Assembly: GCA_947579665.1 (NCBI GenBank)
Contig: OX388343.1
Location: 86,532,254-86,596,253, forward strand
Length of the DNA stretch: 64,000 nt
Source of the DNA: Sympetrum striolatum
Lineage: Eukaryota > Arthropoda > Insecta > Odonata > Libellulidae
Direction: 5' to 3'
Positions 14,886-26,906 of the stretch are shown here, in pieces. A program made the translations under genes and the position numbers. Each line of letters begins with the position of its first letter. Within the stretch, counting starts at the first letter, position 1. The notes under the pieces are model-generated. The model was not told the origin of the DNA. It searched no databases and saw only the letters and a list, made by a program, of their open reading frames with translations.

Positions 14886-15100
14886 ATTGCGACCTTCTTA
14901 TTTTCATCCTTCGATAATAAATCCTTCGCCGTTACAGCGAACGGAAGAGCTGCCGCGACCTAAAACCTAGACCATAAAACTCGGATAATGATGACGATGA
15001 TGTTTTAAATACAAAACTTAGGTATTTTTGCTATTGAACGTAGATAAACGATCAAACAATTTTAATGTTGTAGCAAACGTAAAATCAGTAATATTAAAAA

Positions 15101-15173
15101 TAATAATGAACGTCTTTCATTAGGGCGAGATTGAACCTAATAAGTCCTTTCTTGCATCTAACCCTTAAATCGT
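15101..15173 (-). mobile_element. LINE/retroposon 3' end, GGTTAGATG family, copy 1
   Basis: On the minus strand this reads AGGGTTAGATGCAAGAAAGG, then a degenerate stem-loop, CAATCTCGCCC, and an AT-rich tail of ATT repeats. The same block recurs at 35809-35890 (plus) and 41721-41795 (minus). The three copies define a family of retroposon 3' termini; here the stem has lost most of its pairing. Confidence 0.6.
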
Positions 15174-17266
15174 AATATCAAAAGCTTCGCATGTAATGTT
15201 TGATTCGCAAGAGTAGTAATAACACATAACAATTCATACGTGAATTTAGCAGAATTTTGTCCAAAATTCTCGATAGCAAATAGATATGTGAATTAAACAT
15301 CGTCGGTGTAGTAACATGTAGTTTTATCGAATTTAAACAACGGGGAATTCAGCTTTAACTATTTGATTCAATTCACTCATTTTTAGATGTCAGTTACAAG
15401 TACTATTCAGTAATTGCAAAATATCCAAATAATACAGATTCAATACACATTCATTGGAAAAATTTTCAACAAAAATTCAATCGAATCAATTCATCGTATT
15501 TCCTTTTCCATGAATTGAATTATTTCAGATATTTATATAAAATCCTAATAACTCAATAACCATCGCCTAACGCAGCATTATAAAATATCTGACCCAAATT
15601 TATTATCACTGGATATTTTCACAATCAATTAGATTGTATCGACTCAGTTTTTTCAAAAATACATTCAGATTGTTCAACTATTTTTTCTTTTATTATGCTA
15701 TAACACTCATTCCCCCAAACAAACAAATTTATGGAGCGATATAAAATAGTAACTCCATTGCATGAATAGGATATATATTTTTACGAAAGGAATTTCAAAC
15801 CCATTGGAAAGGCTGTTACTGAAATACCGATCAACCTTGGTTTCACCTTAGATGAACACATTGATAATCGACCGAGGATAGACTTTCATAAACAAGCCTA
15901 AAGAATAGGCCGGCGCGTATTAAACAGTCGACACCTTGACCTCATGAATGCATTTTCAATCGCCGCTTCTGTATGTACTACTTAACGCAAGGGCAAGGAT
16001 CACTTTCATTGAAACACATGCAGAGAACTTCCTAAGATTAGCGAATCTAACAAAGGGATTGTAAAATATGAGTTAGTTGGCTATCTACGACAGTGAAACA
16101 GTTCGCGAAGGAAACCAATTTAATCCTACAAGTAACGCAGTCAATTAATGAGGTATTACTAGGAGATGCACGGAGATTTAAGCAACGGCTAATAGGCTCA
16201 TCGCAATCTCGGTCCACACGCTAATTCCCACCGAGTCTCTTTAATGATTTCAAAATCGCGTTTAAGTCTGCGAAGTAGATGTTTCTCGGGAAGGACATAA
16301 TTAAATAAAATGTATATACTTCATGAAGAGTTTGACTTTTATCATGATTTTTCCTTATAAATTTCCAAAATGCAGCCATAATTTATTGAACATTAAACTG
16401 ACCTGTTACTTTACATATTAACTAAAATTTCTTCTACCATACGTATTCTCTTTCCTATTATTCAAACTTAATTTCTTAATTTAGTTACTCGTTTAAATTT
16501 TGAAGGACTATTTTACTATTTTCAACATGATTTTGACGCGAAATTTATTCAACGATTATCCATGAATAACTAAACATGAAGAAAAAGTAAGAATTCACAG
16601 CTCTGAATACTACTCCAACTAGGTCAATTTCCGGAACTACTATTAGCAATAAGGTTAAGACATGAAATGTAAGATTAAAAGGAGAGATCAATATAAATCC
16701 AATCAAATATGCGAGTTAATTCTTTAAAGATAGTTTTAAATAGACCTTGTTTGATCACCGAGTTAAAGTAAACAACTCTAAACGGTCAAGTTATCCGGAA
16801 ACGAGGTCCTCTAAAATACATGAAAAAATTTTAATATGGAACATATTGTTGTGATAACAAATAAACAACTTTACATGAGTAGGTTAGTAGCAACGGAGGT
16901 AAGTAAAAACTATTGATAAAATAGGAACCGATGTATAAATTTCTTTCAGGCTCTTCGATTCTTGCGTTACGAAACTCTTCGTTATAAATATAGATGAAAT
17001 TAAAGTAGGTACAGAAACTCCTCTCATGTAAACAAAGGTAATGAAGTATTCGAATTCTTCTGACTTTCAGTACTGATTCTTATCTAATAAATAACCTACA
17101 ATTCACGTACAATTTTGTTGATCAAAAGTTTCATTCAAGGGGAACTGTGCACACAACTACGTATAACATTTTTAGGATTCCTTACGGTTTCCTCGAAATG
17201 CCAAAAGACTCACTTAAACGGTGTGATGTCGCTTTCTAATGCCAAGTGGAACCCCATTCAACTCAC

Positions 17267-18172
17267 CAGTACGTAAACAGCAAACGGCATCACCAGCACA
17301 GCCACGAGTAGATCAGCTAGGGCGAGGCTCACGATGAAGTAATTGGTGACGGTCTGCAGAGCTCTCTCCCGGTGAACGCTCAAGATGACCAGCACGTTCC
17401 CGAAGAGTGTGAAGAGTGGAAAGAGGACAAGCAGCAATGCCCAGAGGTTTCTTTCCTCCTCCGAATCCCAACCGGGCAAAGTGGCATTCTCCGCGGCCGT
17501 CTCGTTCCAGGGAGCGGGGAGCATAAGCAGGATGCCCGCCGCGGGAGAAGAGGCGACCGAGGCCGCCAGACCAGAGGCGGAACCATTGGCTCCGGTGGAA
17601 TGCGACGAAGGGGAGTGCGGTGGGGCGGCTACAGAAGGTGCGGACTGCGCGGCCGGACCGGCGGCGGAGGCGTGCGACGGCGCCCCCGAGTAAGCGACGG
17701 GAGACACGGAGGCAGCGGCGGAAGCCGAAGACCCGGAAGAACCGCCACCGAAGTCGAGGAAAAGAAACAGGGGGCTGGAAGCATTGGAGGAGGAGGAAGG
17801 GTAAGGAGGATCCTGGGGTAGAAATGTCCTGGAGGTGACGGAGGAGGTGACGTCGTCGCCGACTCCAGGAAACCAGAAGGACGGGTAAGAGGACGTAGTG
17901 GAGGAGGAGATGGATTCGTACTTGGATGGAGGGGAGGCGGGGGCGATTGAGGACGAGGAGGAGTTCCAGGAGAAGCCGATCTCGCTGGAGTTGTTGGATT
18001 CCATGGCCTCTGCCTCGCCGGATCCGAGGGCCCAATCCCAGAGACCCGAAAGGGGGGAGGAGGCGGAGGGGGACCACATGCTCCTCTGGGTACTGTTTAC
18101 AGAATGGTCTGCTTTCCTACGACCGATCCCCATAGACCCGAACCACGAGGACTCATTCGCCTTCCGAGTCAT
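17267..18172 (-). CDS. Dop2R: D2-like dopamine receptor, first coding exon (N-terminus to TM2)
   Basis: This exon encodes the amino-terminal 302 residues of a class A GPCR of the D2-like dopamine receptor type, which signals through Gi/o at the plasma membrane. Residues 1 to about 240 form a long extracellular tail rich in Ser, Ala, Pro and Gly with many N-glycosylation sequons (for example NESS, NSTQ, NGSA, NETA, NATL). TM1 spans about 243-266 with the conserved GN pair at 258-259, followed by the intracellular loop [14 protein letters not shown]2 spans about 276-301 with LALADLL; its Asp287 is position 2.50, the sodium-site aspartate. The exon ends after MPFAVYVL at a GTGAGT donor between codons. 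An in-frame TAA lies upstream of the start ATG at 18172, so this is the first Met of the exon. TM3-TM7 are not in the window. Family call is firm; D2-like rather than another amine receptor rests on close similarity of TM1-TM2 to known arthropod Dop2R. Confidence 0.9.
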
Positions 18173-18665
18173 TTCGAACGGCGCACCTCGATGGACTCTG
18201 AGGTGGTCTAATGCTGCGGTCCAAGGGTCTTACGCCACGCGCGCTAACGGTCGCGGCCGACTGCCCTCGAGGACGTCGGGTGGACCGGGGGCGTCCGGCG
18301 CGGCTAAGTTCCCCTCGAGTGGGTCGTCCCCGACATTCGGGGAGTGGATGGTGGAACCGTGGCGGAGGGAAGAGTGTTCCCCTCCGAGAATCGTCTCTCT
18401 ACGATCCGTGGTCTAAAGCGCCTCGACTTGTCAGGGTTCGTCGCCGTGCGCGATATCACTGAGCCTCACGGGCCGATCCGCGAACTCGGGCCCGAACTCA
18501 CCACACTACAACTCCTCCTTTCCTCGCCTCCGACCCCTTTCCCCCAAACGGAACACGGCTACCTCCCGACGCCGGCGCCCCTCGCGCTACGCTGCTTCAG
18601 GATTCCCCCGCCAGGTGACTCCTCGGTCCAATCGAAATGCTCTCGTGAGGATGTCATGGTAGGGT
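18173..18665 (-). promoter_or_regulatory. GC-rich leader and probable promoter region of the dopamine receptor gene
   Basis: The roughly 490 bp upstream of the start codon stay GC- and CpG-rich, then composition drops to the AT-rich background near 18670. This is where the 5' UTR and possibly the transcription start would lie. I cannot place a TATA box or initiator with confidence, and an upstream 5' UTR exon is possible. ORFs on the plus strand here and across the exon are antisense shadows. Confidence 0.5.
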
Positions 18666-21600
18666 AAGAAGACGAGGATGGTTTGGGGAAAGAAATCAAC
18701 ATTGCCCTAGAGCCATAAGAGGACTCTTTCTCCACCCCCTACAACCACACCCGTGATAAGTTCATTCCCAATTTCTTTCTTCTTACATACCCCTAACTTG
18801 CCATTTTTTTATGCGAGAGATTTGAAATGTAAACGTTCAATCACTTCCTCCGATGATACTTTTATGTCTACGCAATTTTTAGCTCTGGATACAAGAATAT
18901 TTAATATCAAATCAGAATTCGATGTATAATAATAATGTAGGTAAAATATAGTCTAACATAAGTATAAGTACGTTATTTCCTTAGATAACACTGAAGTCAA
19001 AATGTTACCAAAAACAACAATCCATTGATTTTGATAAAAAAATGCCAATTATCTGCCTCTGTATTCGGGACTTCTTTAAAGGAATGGAATAAAATAATTA
19101 AATTACATATAAATAGATGAAATTAAATATATTTTCTAATTCTTGCACTAATATACGATTTTGATTAATCCAGCAATATGCATTCACTATAATAGAGCTA
19201 CTGAAGCTGCTTTATTTAAACCGATAGGGAAATCATGATCACAATTCATGGAGCGAATATTTTGGCAATAACTGACAATTCTGTTTTAAAATCAGAAGAT
19301 GTTACAATATTTCTGAGAATAGACGTATTTAATTGAATAACAGGTTCATAATCTATTAATTAATGAAAAGTATATTTTCTTAGAATTGTTTTCAAAAAAC
19401 GAGGATTTTCATTTTTATTTGCATTTAACTCCAGAGAACCATGGAATATTCTTTACATTGTCTCACTATCCCTGCCTTACTTACCATTAACCTCAGATCT
19501 GTTATAACCGTCTATATATTTTCAATCGGCTTAAACTTAAAATGGCCAATAAACTATGGAGAGCGAAATATTCTAAAATTAAAGTTGTTCCTAGGGTGAT
19601 TTATATTTAAAATTTTGAAACAGAAAGAGTATTCTGACAAAGCATATTGGATTAGGCGCGCAATAGAAAATATCACTTCTTTGAATGACGAAAAACTAGT
19701 ATAAGTTAATTTGCATTTCATTATACAAAGACTTCCTGAAGAGACAGACTAGATCAGTAGTCGCCCAACATTATTGATTAGCGGGTCACTCATGTTCTAT
19801 GAGGAACTGTTGATGAGTCCATATAGAACTTTTTCTTTCCATTAATTCTGATCCTCTTAGTGTCACAGGATTGACGAGCTACAACGGCCGCATTAAATAA
19901 ATGATTGCGTAATTGCTTAACGTATGTTCGTTTCATTTTTATCTTATTCGGTGGGATTAAAAATTGTAAGTTAAGTGCTTTAAATCTGATGTTCGAAAGG
20001 TTGGCGATGGATCGATTAGATTGTATGCCTTCTCTACGTATAAACTGCATAAAAGACATCTAATTTTTCAATCGCATAAGTTTTAAAATTCTAATTAACA
20101 ATTAAACGTCTAATTTTCAATGCTAATTATTTCCAAAGATGATTGCGTTGATATATTTTAGCACGTACAGTCTTCGATTTTCATCTCTTTTTAAAGTTAT
20201 CACCACATTGTAACCAGCAAGAAAAAAACTTTTTTAAAGCCTGATTGACGCTGCAATAGCAGGTTCAATTATAGTCACTATAGTTCTTAGAAAATATTTG
20301 CCATCTCCACATTACTAGAATTGTTTTTACTGAAAGATTACGGAGAGCTAAGAGACAAGTCCCCCGTAAAGTTTGTCTTCCCGGAAATAAACTTAATTTA
20401 GGTAATAAATTTTATTTTGACAATGCTCTTTATATTTAGTATTCTTATCGCACTTTCATTTTATAATTTCAACATCATAGAATAATTTTAATTAAAGCAG
20501 ATAAAAATAATCATCGACCTTAAAGTATGTAATGGCTAGTACTAACGAGGGCTGAATAAATAGTTCAAACACAGCTAAGGGCAAAGCTGTTAATGAATAC
20601 CTCCCGAAAGTACATTACGTATTTTAATCGAGGCAAATTATTAGTTCACGAAACAAAGCTCAATACAAAAAATTAAATTAATTTTTAAAAAACAGGTAGA
20701 AAAAATTGAAACAACTTAAGAATTAGTCAGGGCTTGTCTCCGTTTTCTAAACAGTTCAAATCATATTTGTGATAAAGCTTTTATTGAGGACATCAGCAAC
20801 AGGCATTAATATGGTATAGTTATTAATAAAATATTATACAAGTAGGTTCACTGAACGATCGAAACATTACGCGATTCTTCCTTCAGATATCATTACTTAA
20901 TAATCACTATATTTATATGCGATTTCCGTGATAATCTCTGTATTCCTAATAGAAATGGATACACACGCATGTAACATAGAAAGATGATTAAAGATGGATA
21001 ATAAATATCTTCGCTTGTACATTATACAATGCATATGTTGGAAAGTAAATATAAATAGGTTTTGAATCGGTATTCTTTGGAAACGCCTCGTTTCAGTTAA
21101 AAGCAATAAAACCATTCTCAAAGAAAGCATCAGAAGTGACCTTTAAGAGAAACCTACGTCATTAAGACTGAGGAAGTAAATGAAAACATTTCTAATTAAA
21201 TAAATCTGCTCCTTATTCCAAGACCTTTTTCTTAAATATCCCTTATAAAATTTATAAATAGTTTTACTGGTAGAGGATGGATTCAACCAGATGATTCGAC
21301 CTATAAAACTATCTTTATAAACCGATGTCTGTTTCAATTAATCCTTGGAACTAAAATATCTTCATGAGAAAAATACGGCCAGAAATAGAATAAAGAAAAA
21401 TATTTGATGAGTTTGTTTGACTTTCAAAGGAAAAACTCTAACTCTGTTCCAAGAAATGAATAACATTATTCTATTGTTAACCATAGTTTTTCTTTACTAC
21501 ATCACGTAATAAACTAATCTACATACTCCATCACACAGTAAAAAATTAAATTTAAAAACATTAATTTTGTACTGTAATGCTAGTTGTATCCATGTTTTTA

Positions 21601-22250
21601 TAAATTTAGCTATTAATCTCAAGAACCTACAGTAAAAAGTTGGAGGAAAGTATTTCCTATATGAGAACAGACTCTTCTAAAATACACTGACTTTCATTAA
21701 TTTATTTCACAAGAGAGAAATTTTAAAGATAAAATAATTAACATTACTAGTAGAATTAAATTTTCCCTAGAAAATAGCGCCCTATTCATCCATAAATAGT
21801 AAAGGATTACAGTAACTCAAGTTATTCATCTATCATGTATCAAGAGTAGTTTACGTTTTTATATTTGAAAAGATTTCAGAATTGACGCTACTTCGTATCA
21901 GCTTATAAAAAATTAAGAAGCGCACTGTTGATAATTTTATCGTCAGAATAAATCAGATTGTAGTCTGATATTTTGTTTCTACACTGATATAATCAATCAT
22001 AAGATTTACTTCTGTTGATTTCACAATTAGATTATACTCAGAATTCGGCTCAAAATGAATCCTTTCGCTTTAATGTTTGTATTTCTCAATTCCTCCCTCA
22101 CTTCTTCCAACTTTGCCAGATTCGCTACTTTTGGATGTAAATATTTTGGCTATAAACTACATAAAATTAAAGTTTTCCCAAACGTAGTTCTTAATGCCAT
22201 TTATAGATGAAAAGAGTTAGATATGATGTTATAGCTCCCTGAATACCGTA
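18666..22250. other. AT-rich intergenic or upstream sequence, nothing recognised
   Basis: No recognisable coding sequence, tRNA or intact repeat. The longest ORFs (minus 19790-20059, 20897-21130, 21143-21337) have background composition and no known motif, so I leave them unannotated. Confidence 0.6.
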
Positions 22251-22745
22251 ATTAGGACTTGTGTGGCAGCGTGGTGTGAGGAATTAAAATTGGAGGCACT
22301 GAATCGAAGCGAAGGCTTCTTTGGCGCACGAAATCCATCGAAAGCCTTCCTTTACCGCCGCGAATGCGTGTTCCGCGGTAATCGGAAGGAGGGGAGCCGT
22401 GAGGCATAATTAAGGCTGCTGGGAGAGTTGTTATAAAAGGCACCCAATGGATGATACGCCGATTAAAGAGTGATGCGAGCGGCTCTCGAGGGGGATCTGA
22501 CTCTTGGAAATATCCGTGTAGCGCAACATAAGGATGGAGTGCGAATTCAACGAATTTACAATACCAATATCGAATTCGAAACGTTGAACATCCCGAGCCA
22601 TCTTTAGAAACCAGAATTTCGTCCTTAATCATATCAAAAACGGTGTAATTGTTCCCTGACTGGGCACAAATAGAATGGCTGAGAGAGAAGGAAAGGAATA
22701 GTGAATGGAAAAGGTCACTTCTATTCATAGCTCTGGTCATTCTGT
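22250..22745. other. GC-richer island with an open minus frame, unrecognised
   Basis: A 162-codon minus-strand ORF (22252-22740) covers this island, but the protein matches no family I know and has no domain signature. The DNA shows motifs typical of developmental enhancers on the plus strand (GGCATAATTAAGG near 22405, GTTATAAAAGG near 22430). A conserved non-coding element seems at least as likely as a gene. Confidence 0.3.
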
Positions 22746-22904
22746 AATGATAATTACAAGGAAAAGACCTCTAATATTCACGTTCGACATTGAAATTAAA
22801 AGGACTTACTTTGACCTCTGCCTTAATCATACGATCCCGACGAATTAAATGGATGGATGAACATTTAAAATCATGTGTGTCATGTATATAATTGCTAAAG
22901 GGCT

Positions 22905-23466
22905 CAATATTATACTGTCTCAAATGAATGTCTAATTATGGAATTTTATATTGCTTTGCTGAATACTATAGGTTATATTATATATATAATATAACGTATA
23001 GTACAAAATTTAGGTCTCCTTTAATGTTAGATATAATTTTCAAATTTGTTATTGAAAAATAACTGTAAATAAATGCAAATTATATTGTATTATTTCTTGT
23101 GTATTCATATTTGCTACCAACAATTTATATCATATATGTTAAAATTTATTTTAAATTCTGTTTTATTATTTTTCATGTAAGCTTTTAATTATTACTCTCT
23201 TCGCAAAAGCTGTATTGTTTGTATTTACTCATATTTATTATTTGTAACATCCTGTAGTTAAATTTTGTTATTTATTATAATATTGGTGATATTTTTGCTT
23301 AAAGTTGAATAATTTGTGATATAAATTTCAATGTTTGTGATATGTTATACTTATAAAATCCTACTATGTATTGTATTTTTTACTTTTAAATTCTACTATG
23401 TGATATTGGTGCTGTGAAATTCTTTGTAACAAAAGGATACATCCCGTTGAATAAATAAATAAATAT
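22905..23466 (+). mobile_element. Probable LINE 3' UTR and tail
   Basis: A T-rich, ATG-poor tract ends in GGATACATCCCGTTGAATAAATAAATAAAT at 23436-23465. GGATACATCC can pair internally, followed by the (AATA)n tail that ends LINEs elsewhere in the window. No ORF remains. It contains a perfect 24-bp AT palindrome near 22973-22996. Called from 3'-end architecture only. Confidence 0.45.
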
Positions 23467-24808
23467 TCATCTGTAATAATATTTGATTTTACGTTGACGG
23501 CGTGAATACAGCCATTCCGTCGGCAATGGATTTATAAATACGATTATCTAATATACTATTAAATTACTTATTCACTGGTATACTAAATAGATGTATCTTT
23601 TTTCTGTTTCTCCCTAATTCTTAGAGAGAGTTTCTCAAGTTTTTTCGTTACCCTTTATCTTCGTCTAATCTGAGACTTATTCAATATGAAAGCATGAACC
23701 TTACACTGACATTGGGGTGTTAGTGGTGGATATTCCACTGAGGAACCGTTGTTGTAGATTTTGTTCGGATCCCTAGCCTATTTTGTTTCTCGGGGGACCT
23801 GAATTTTCAACATTCATGCTAAAAATATCTTTTATTTCTGCTTGAACAAGTTCAGGCGAAATTGTCAACACAGCAAAATAAATAGAACCGCTAAAAATTT
23901 GATTTGTTCCTAATGCGAAGGAGAATGCAACTCAAAATCATTCGCACAATTCTCGAGAGAGAGTTGGTGAAGATTTAGTCATTCGATCTTGGAAGTCGGC
24001 CAAAATAACTCCTTGATTTAGATGGAAAGCTGAATTCCTAGACAAAGTACAACACAAACAAACAAACAGCGGTCGAAATAGAAACCGCGTGAAGATTTAT
24101 AACCCTGAAACCGAAGGAATCTTTCGAAATAAATCAGGAAAAGCCTAATAACCAGAAATGTGACACGTTGCTTCCTCTTATCAATCATTTTAGAGAAACG
24201 CTCTAAATTTCACGAGTCAACACTTCCTACCACTAAAAGTCATTCACATAGCCAATTTGAGATTTGCTTTTTTATTGAGAACTTCAGTCCGACCAAAGAT
24301 CATGCTGTCATCCTCCAAGTTTAATTTATCCCATGATTGTTATTAGGGTCATAGGAAATTCCTATCAATTTTCATTGCGTAAAACAGGCGTATTTATTAT
24401 ATTCGTGAACAACTATGCAATTAGACCTTCAATTAGATCATCCAAAAATGACGACTTCGAAATAATAATTCTAATGACATTTGTGTGAAAATTGACTCAA
24501 TTTAAAATTTTTAAAGCTTTCAAAAGTGGCCATTTTATGGCGAAATTATTTCCAATTACTTATTTAGATGAAAAAATTTCTTGCTAGTTTCAAACATTAA
24601 CAGAGAGCCCTAAGAACAATTAAAAAAAGTTGGGTCTGCGTCGGACAAGACGGTGGAAGTTATACTTCTTTGGCCATTCGCACTCGCCCATCCACACACA
24701 CACAGACGGACAGGGTGTGTAAATGAAATATAAGACCTTTTCCTCTGTTATCCAATTTATTTCTCTTCAATATATTATTATGAGTGCCTTCATTATTATA
24801 TTACAAAC

Positions 24809-25438
24809 TTATACATCATCATTATTAATAATCTCTTCTACAATCATTCTTTCATCTTGACTATTTTCTGGTTCCTCGATAGAAATCGCACTGTATTCCA
24901 AGAAAGACACAATCGGTTTATGATAACTAAAGTAACTAACAAATATTCTAGATTCAAACCTTTCAAGATATCTACTAAATACAGCATCGATGGTCGTCCC
25001 GTATTTGGTCGTACTTTGTTTCTTATCATTCGACATTACCAAGTCTAGCTTTTCTTTTAGGAAATTTATCAATGGCTCTGTTTTGTCATCGGCAAAATTG
25101 ATGTTGAAATCACCGCTCATTATCATTGGGATTTCATGAAAATTTTCCTCGAGCAGTTCGGAACCTTCTTTAGTATAAATTAATAAGTTTTGGTGTATAA
25201 ACTTTATGATTTGGCTCACAGTTTTACCAGGAGGTATGTATACCGCCACAACTACAAATTCTCGACCAGTTTGTGGAACGCATTTACTGACACAAATTTC
25301 TCCAATAGCAGACTGTGCTAGAGCAAGAGATTCTGATACCCTTGAATGAACATCCATGTGAGAAGTGACCATATTACTATGGTCATTTTGGTTGTGGTAA
25401 ATTGCTACTCCTCCCGCGCTAACATTTTTTTTCATCAA
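24809..25438 (-). CDS. Endonuclease/exonuclease/phosphatase-domain ORF of a mobile element (N-terminally incomplete)
   Basis: The 209-codon ORF carries the second half of an EEP (AP-endonuclease-like) nuclease domain as found in LINEs and Helentrons. It shows GGVAIY near residue 11, VAVYIPPGK near 65, the metal-site block MSGDFNINF near 108, TTIDAVFSRYL near 149 and SYHKPIVSFL near 171, where the histidine takes the place of the catalytic SDH His. The first catalytic motif (N and E residues) is absent, so the N-terminus is missing. An ATG lies at 25435-25433. A short overlapping frame (25419-25502, starting MDKRDLQKL) reads like coding sequence ending in a different frame, so a frameshift may separate it from this ORF. 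The tail is acidic (ISIEEPENSQDE). Expected role: target DNA cleavage during transposition; this copy is probably inactive. Confidence 0.6.
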   Translation of the reverse strand: MMKKNVSAGGVAIYHNQNDHSNMVTSHMDVHSRVSESLALAQSAIGEICVSKCVPQTGREFVVVAVYIPPGKTVSQIIKFIHQNLLIYTKEGSELLEENFHEIPMIMSGDFNINFADDKTEPLINFLKEKLDLVMSNDKKQSTTKYGTTIDAVFSRYLERFESRIFVSYFSYHKPIVSFLEYSAISIEEPENSQDERMIVEEIINNDDV

Positions 25439-25899
25439 TGGCTAGTTCAGAGTCGAATTCCGACGACGATTCTGTTAATTTTTGCAAGTCTCGTTTATCC
25501 ATTATTGTCGTTTTCTGAAAAAATAATAAAAAAAAACAATTTGTACTTCAGGACAAAAATTGAGTATATGGATGCTTGTCAGAAAAGTGTCATTTTGGGA
25601 TACAAAATATCCCGAAAAAAATGTTCACATTGGATGTTGATAGTGGTTCAAATCGCTTGTATTCAGCCCATTTTTCAAAAAATGCCTAGTATCCCAAACG
25701 AAATCTGATAAAAGAATTCTCCCTAATTTTAACCAGTTTTTCATCCACGAAAATGACAAAACTTGATCGATCAATAATTTTCAATTTCAAAATCCAGCCT
25801 TTGCATTTTGCAATCTCAGGTAATATTTTTTGCATATTAAAGCATAAACACGTTGGAGGGGGATTCCGCGCGGGGTTACAAGTCTCTCTACAAAGCATA

Positions 25900-25977
25900 A
25901 ATCAAGTGGCTCAGTGGGTGAATGGTTAAGACGCTTGCCTACCACGCTAGAGTCCCTGGTTCGATCCCCGGCTGAGA
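25900..25977 (+). repeat. tRNA-derived SINE-like block
   Basis: TGGCTCAGTGGGTGAATGG (25907 onward) is a good RNA polymerase III A box/D-arm and GGTTCGATCCCC (25958 onward) a good B box, at tRNA-like spacing. The middle (CTTGCCTACCACGCTAGAG) resembles a tRNA anticodon arm. The acceptor ends do not pair, so it is a tRNA-derived repeat rather than a functional tRNA. Confidence 0.6.
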
Positions 25978-26646
25978 AATTGTTTTTCAAAAAAATCTAA
26001 CGCGAAAAATCTCACGCGTTACGCGGTTTTTCGACCGACACCCCATCCCATTACAACGAGCGCAAAGAAGTATAACTTCAAAAACTAGATTTAGCAGGTG
26101 AAAGCAATATAATTCTCCCCAGGAGGAAATGTAATATATAATCGCTAAAGAGCAATTGAAAGAGACGCTGAAAAAGCTTATCAACCAAACTTCATCAAAC
26201 ACAATCAATTGGCTCTAACGTGCTGTATCGTCTTTTGTTCAATTTCATGGGAAATCTAAGCAAATATTTGAATCATCACTTCATGTACTTCAGGATTCAA
26301 TACTTCAAAAACGACTTCCTTGAAGACAATCGTCATCTCGATAATGGAGGCTTATATTTACTGGAGAGGAATGAGTTCATTAAGGCATAAGAAATAGAGA
26401 TGGGGTAAGACGATAAAATACTGTCGAGAAATATTGTTTTTGCATCCCCAGGAAGTAGAAATAACTTTAATAAAATATTCTTTCCGAAATTATTTCCGTA
26501 AATTATTATAATTACATTATCTACGCTAATAAAGACATTCTTCTGAAAAATCAAAGCGCCCTATCAATAAGAGCAATGAAAATTCTTTTCTATTGCAAAC
26601 CACTCCATGAAATTCTATGTCATCAAACTCTAGAAAACAATTTATT

Positions 26647-26732
26647 GTAACAAAACACTTTTACAATACTATTAAGAAACTTGTACAATTCCACAAAAGT
26701 CTCTTAATATTACTATAAAAGTATTTTGTTAC
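26647..26732. repeat. Long imperfect hairpin (about 30-bp arms)
   Basis: Arms at 26647-26676 and 26702-26732 are reverse complements with a few mismatches, starting GTAACAAAACACTTTTAC and separated by about 25 nt. The size suits a small foldback element or a transcribed hairpin. No flanking duplication can be assigned. Confidence 0.7.
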
Positions 26733-26829
26733 CATAATTTTTTTGAGCGATGGATTTCTATCAAGTTTCATTGAAACAGTTCAATTTCATTAATCTCTGG
26801 TAATGGTATAGCAATGACTTTAGAACGAG

Positions 26830-26906
26830 GGCTACCGGATAGCAGATTGGGCAGTACTTCCTGCTCTAGTGAAAGCGGTCCCGGGTTCGATTCCCGGTGG
26901 GAGCCA
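26830..26906 (+). repeat. tRNA-like sequence, probably SINE or tRNA pseudogene
   Basis: The 3' half is an excellent T-arm (CCGGG-TTCGATT-CCCGG) followed by GGGAGCC. The first seven bases GGCTACC pair with GGGAGCC except at one position. The D-arm region (ATAGCAGATTGGGCAG) is A-box-like, but D and anticodon stems do not form properly. I prefer a tRNA-derived SINE head or pseudogene to a working tRNA. Confidence 0.5.

Larger units (their letters stand above)
1..17266 (-). other. AT-rich non-coding tract, probable first coding intron of the dopamine receptor gene
   Basis: This tract begins at the 5' splice site (GTGAGT, minus strand, 17261-17266) of the receptor exon and runs to the window edge. 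No stretch encodes recognisable TM3-TM7 receptor sequence (I looked for DRY-type and CDFYIAMDV-like peptides on the minus strand), so the next exon appears to lie outside the window. Apart from the islands and repeats listed separately I see only AT-rich sequence with short chance ORFs. Assignment as intron is inference from the splice donor. Confidence 0.6.
24656..26079. mobile_element. Candidate Helentron-like element bounded by 17-bp inverted repeats
   Basis: A 17-nt sequence (GAAGTTATACTTCTTTG) at 24656-24672 is repeated perfectly in inverted orientation at 26063-26079. Between them lie an endonuclease-type ORF (minus, 24809-25438), a tRNA-like block (25900-25977) and, near the right end, a short hairpin (AACGCG ... 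CGCGTT, about 26000-26021). Subterminal inverted repeats plus an endonuclease/exonuclease/phosphatase domain are known in Helentrons (Helitron2). No Rep/helicase sequence is present, so this would be a truncated or non-autonomous copy. An alternative is an unrelated LINE fragment with chance or other inverted repeats. Confidence 0.4.

Noticed and set aside
1..17266. Remaining dopamine receptor exons (TM3-TM7) downstream on the minus strand
   Set aside because: No segment with CDFYIAMDV-, DRY- or NPxxY-like coding could be found; they are presumed outside the window.
17313..18462. Several long ORFs on both strands overlapping the dopamine receptor exon and leader
   Set aside because: They are shadows of a GC-rich exon; only the 17267-18172 minus frame encodes recognisable transmembrane segments and ends at a proper splice donor.
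22973..22996. Perfect 24-bp AT palindrome
   Set aside because: It consists almost only of alternating A/T inside an AT-rich LINE-like tail, so chance is a sufficient explanation.
25900..26906. Two candidate functional tRNA genes (25900-25977 and 26830-26906)
   Set aside because: A and B boxes are good, but acceptor, D and anticodon stems do not complete a cloverleaf. They fit tRNA-derived SINEs or pseudogenes.
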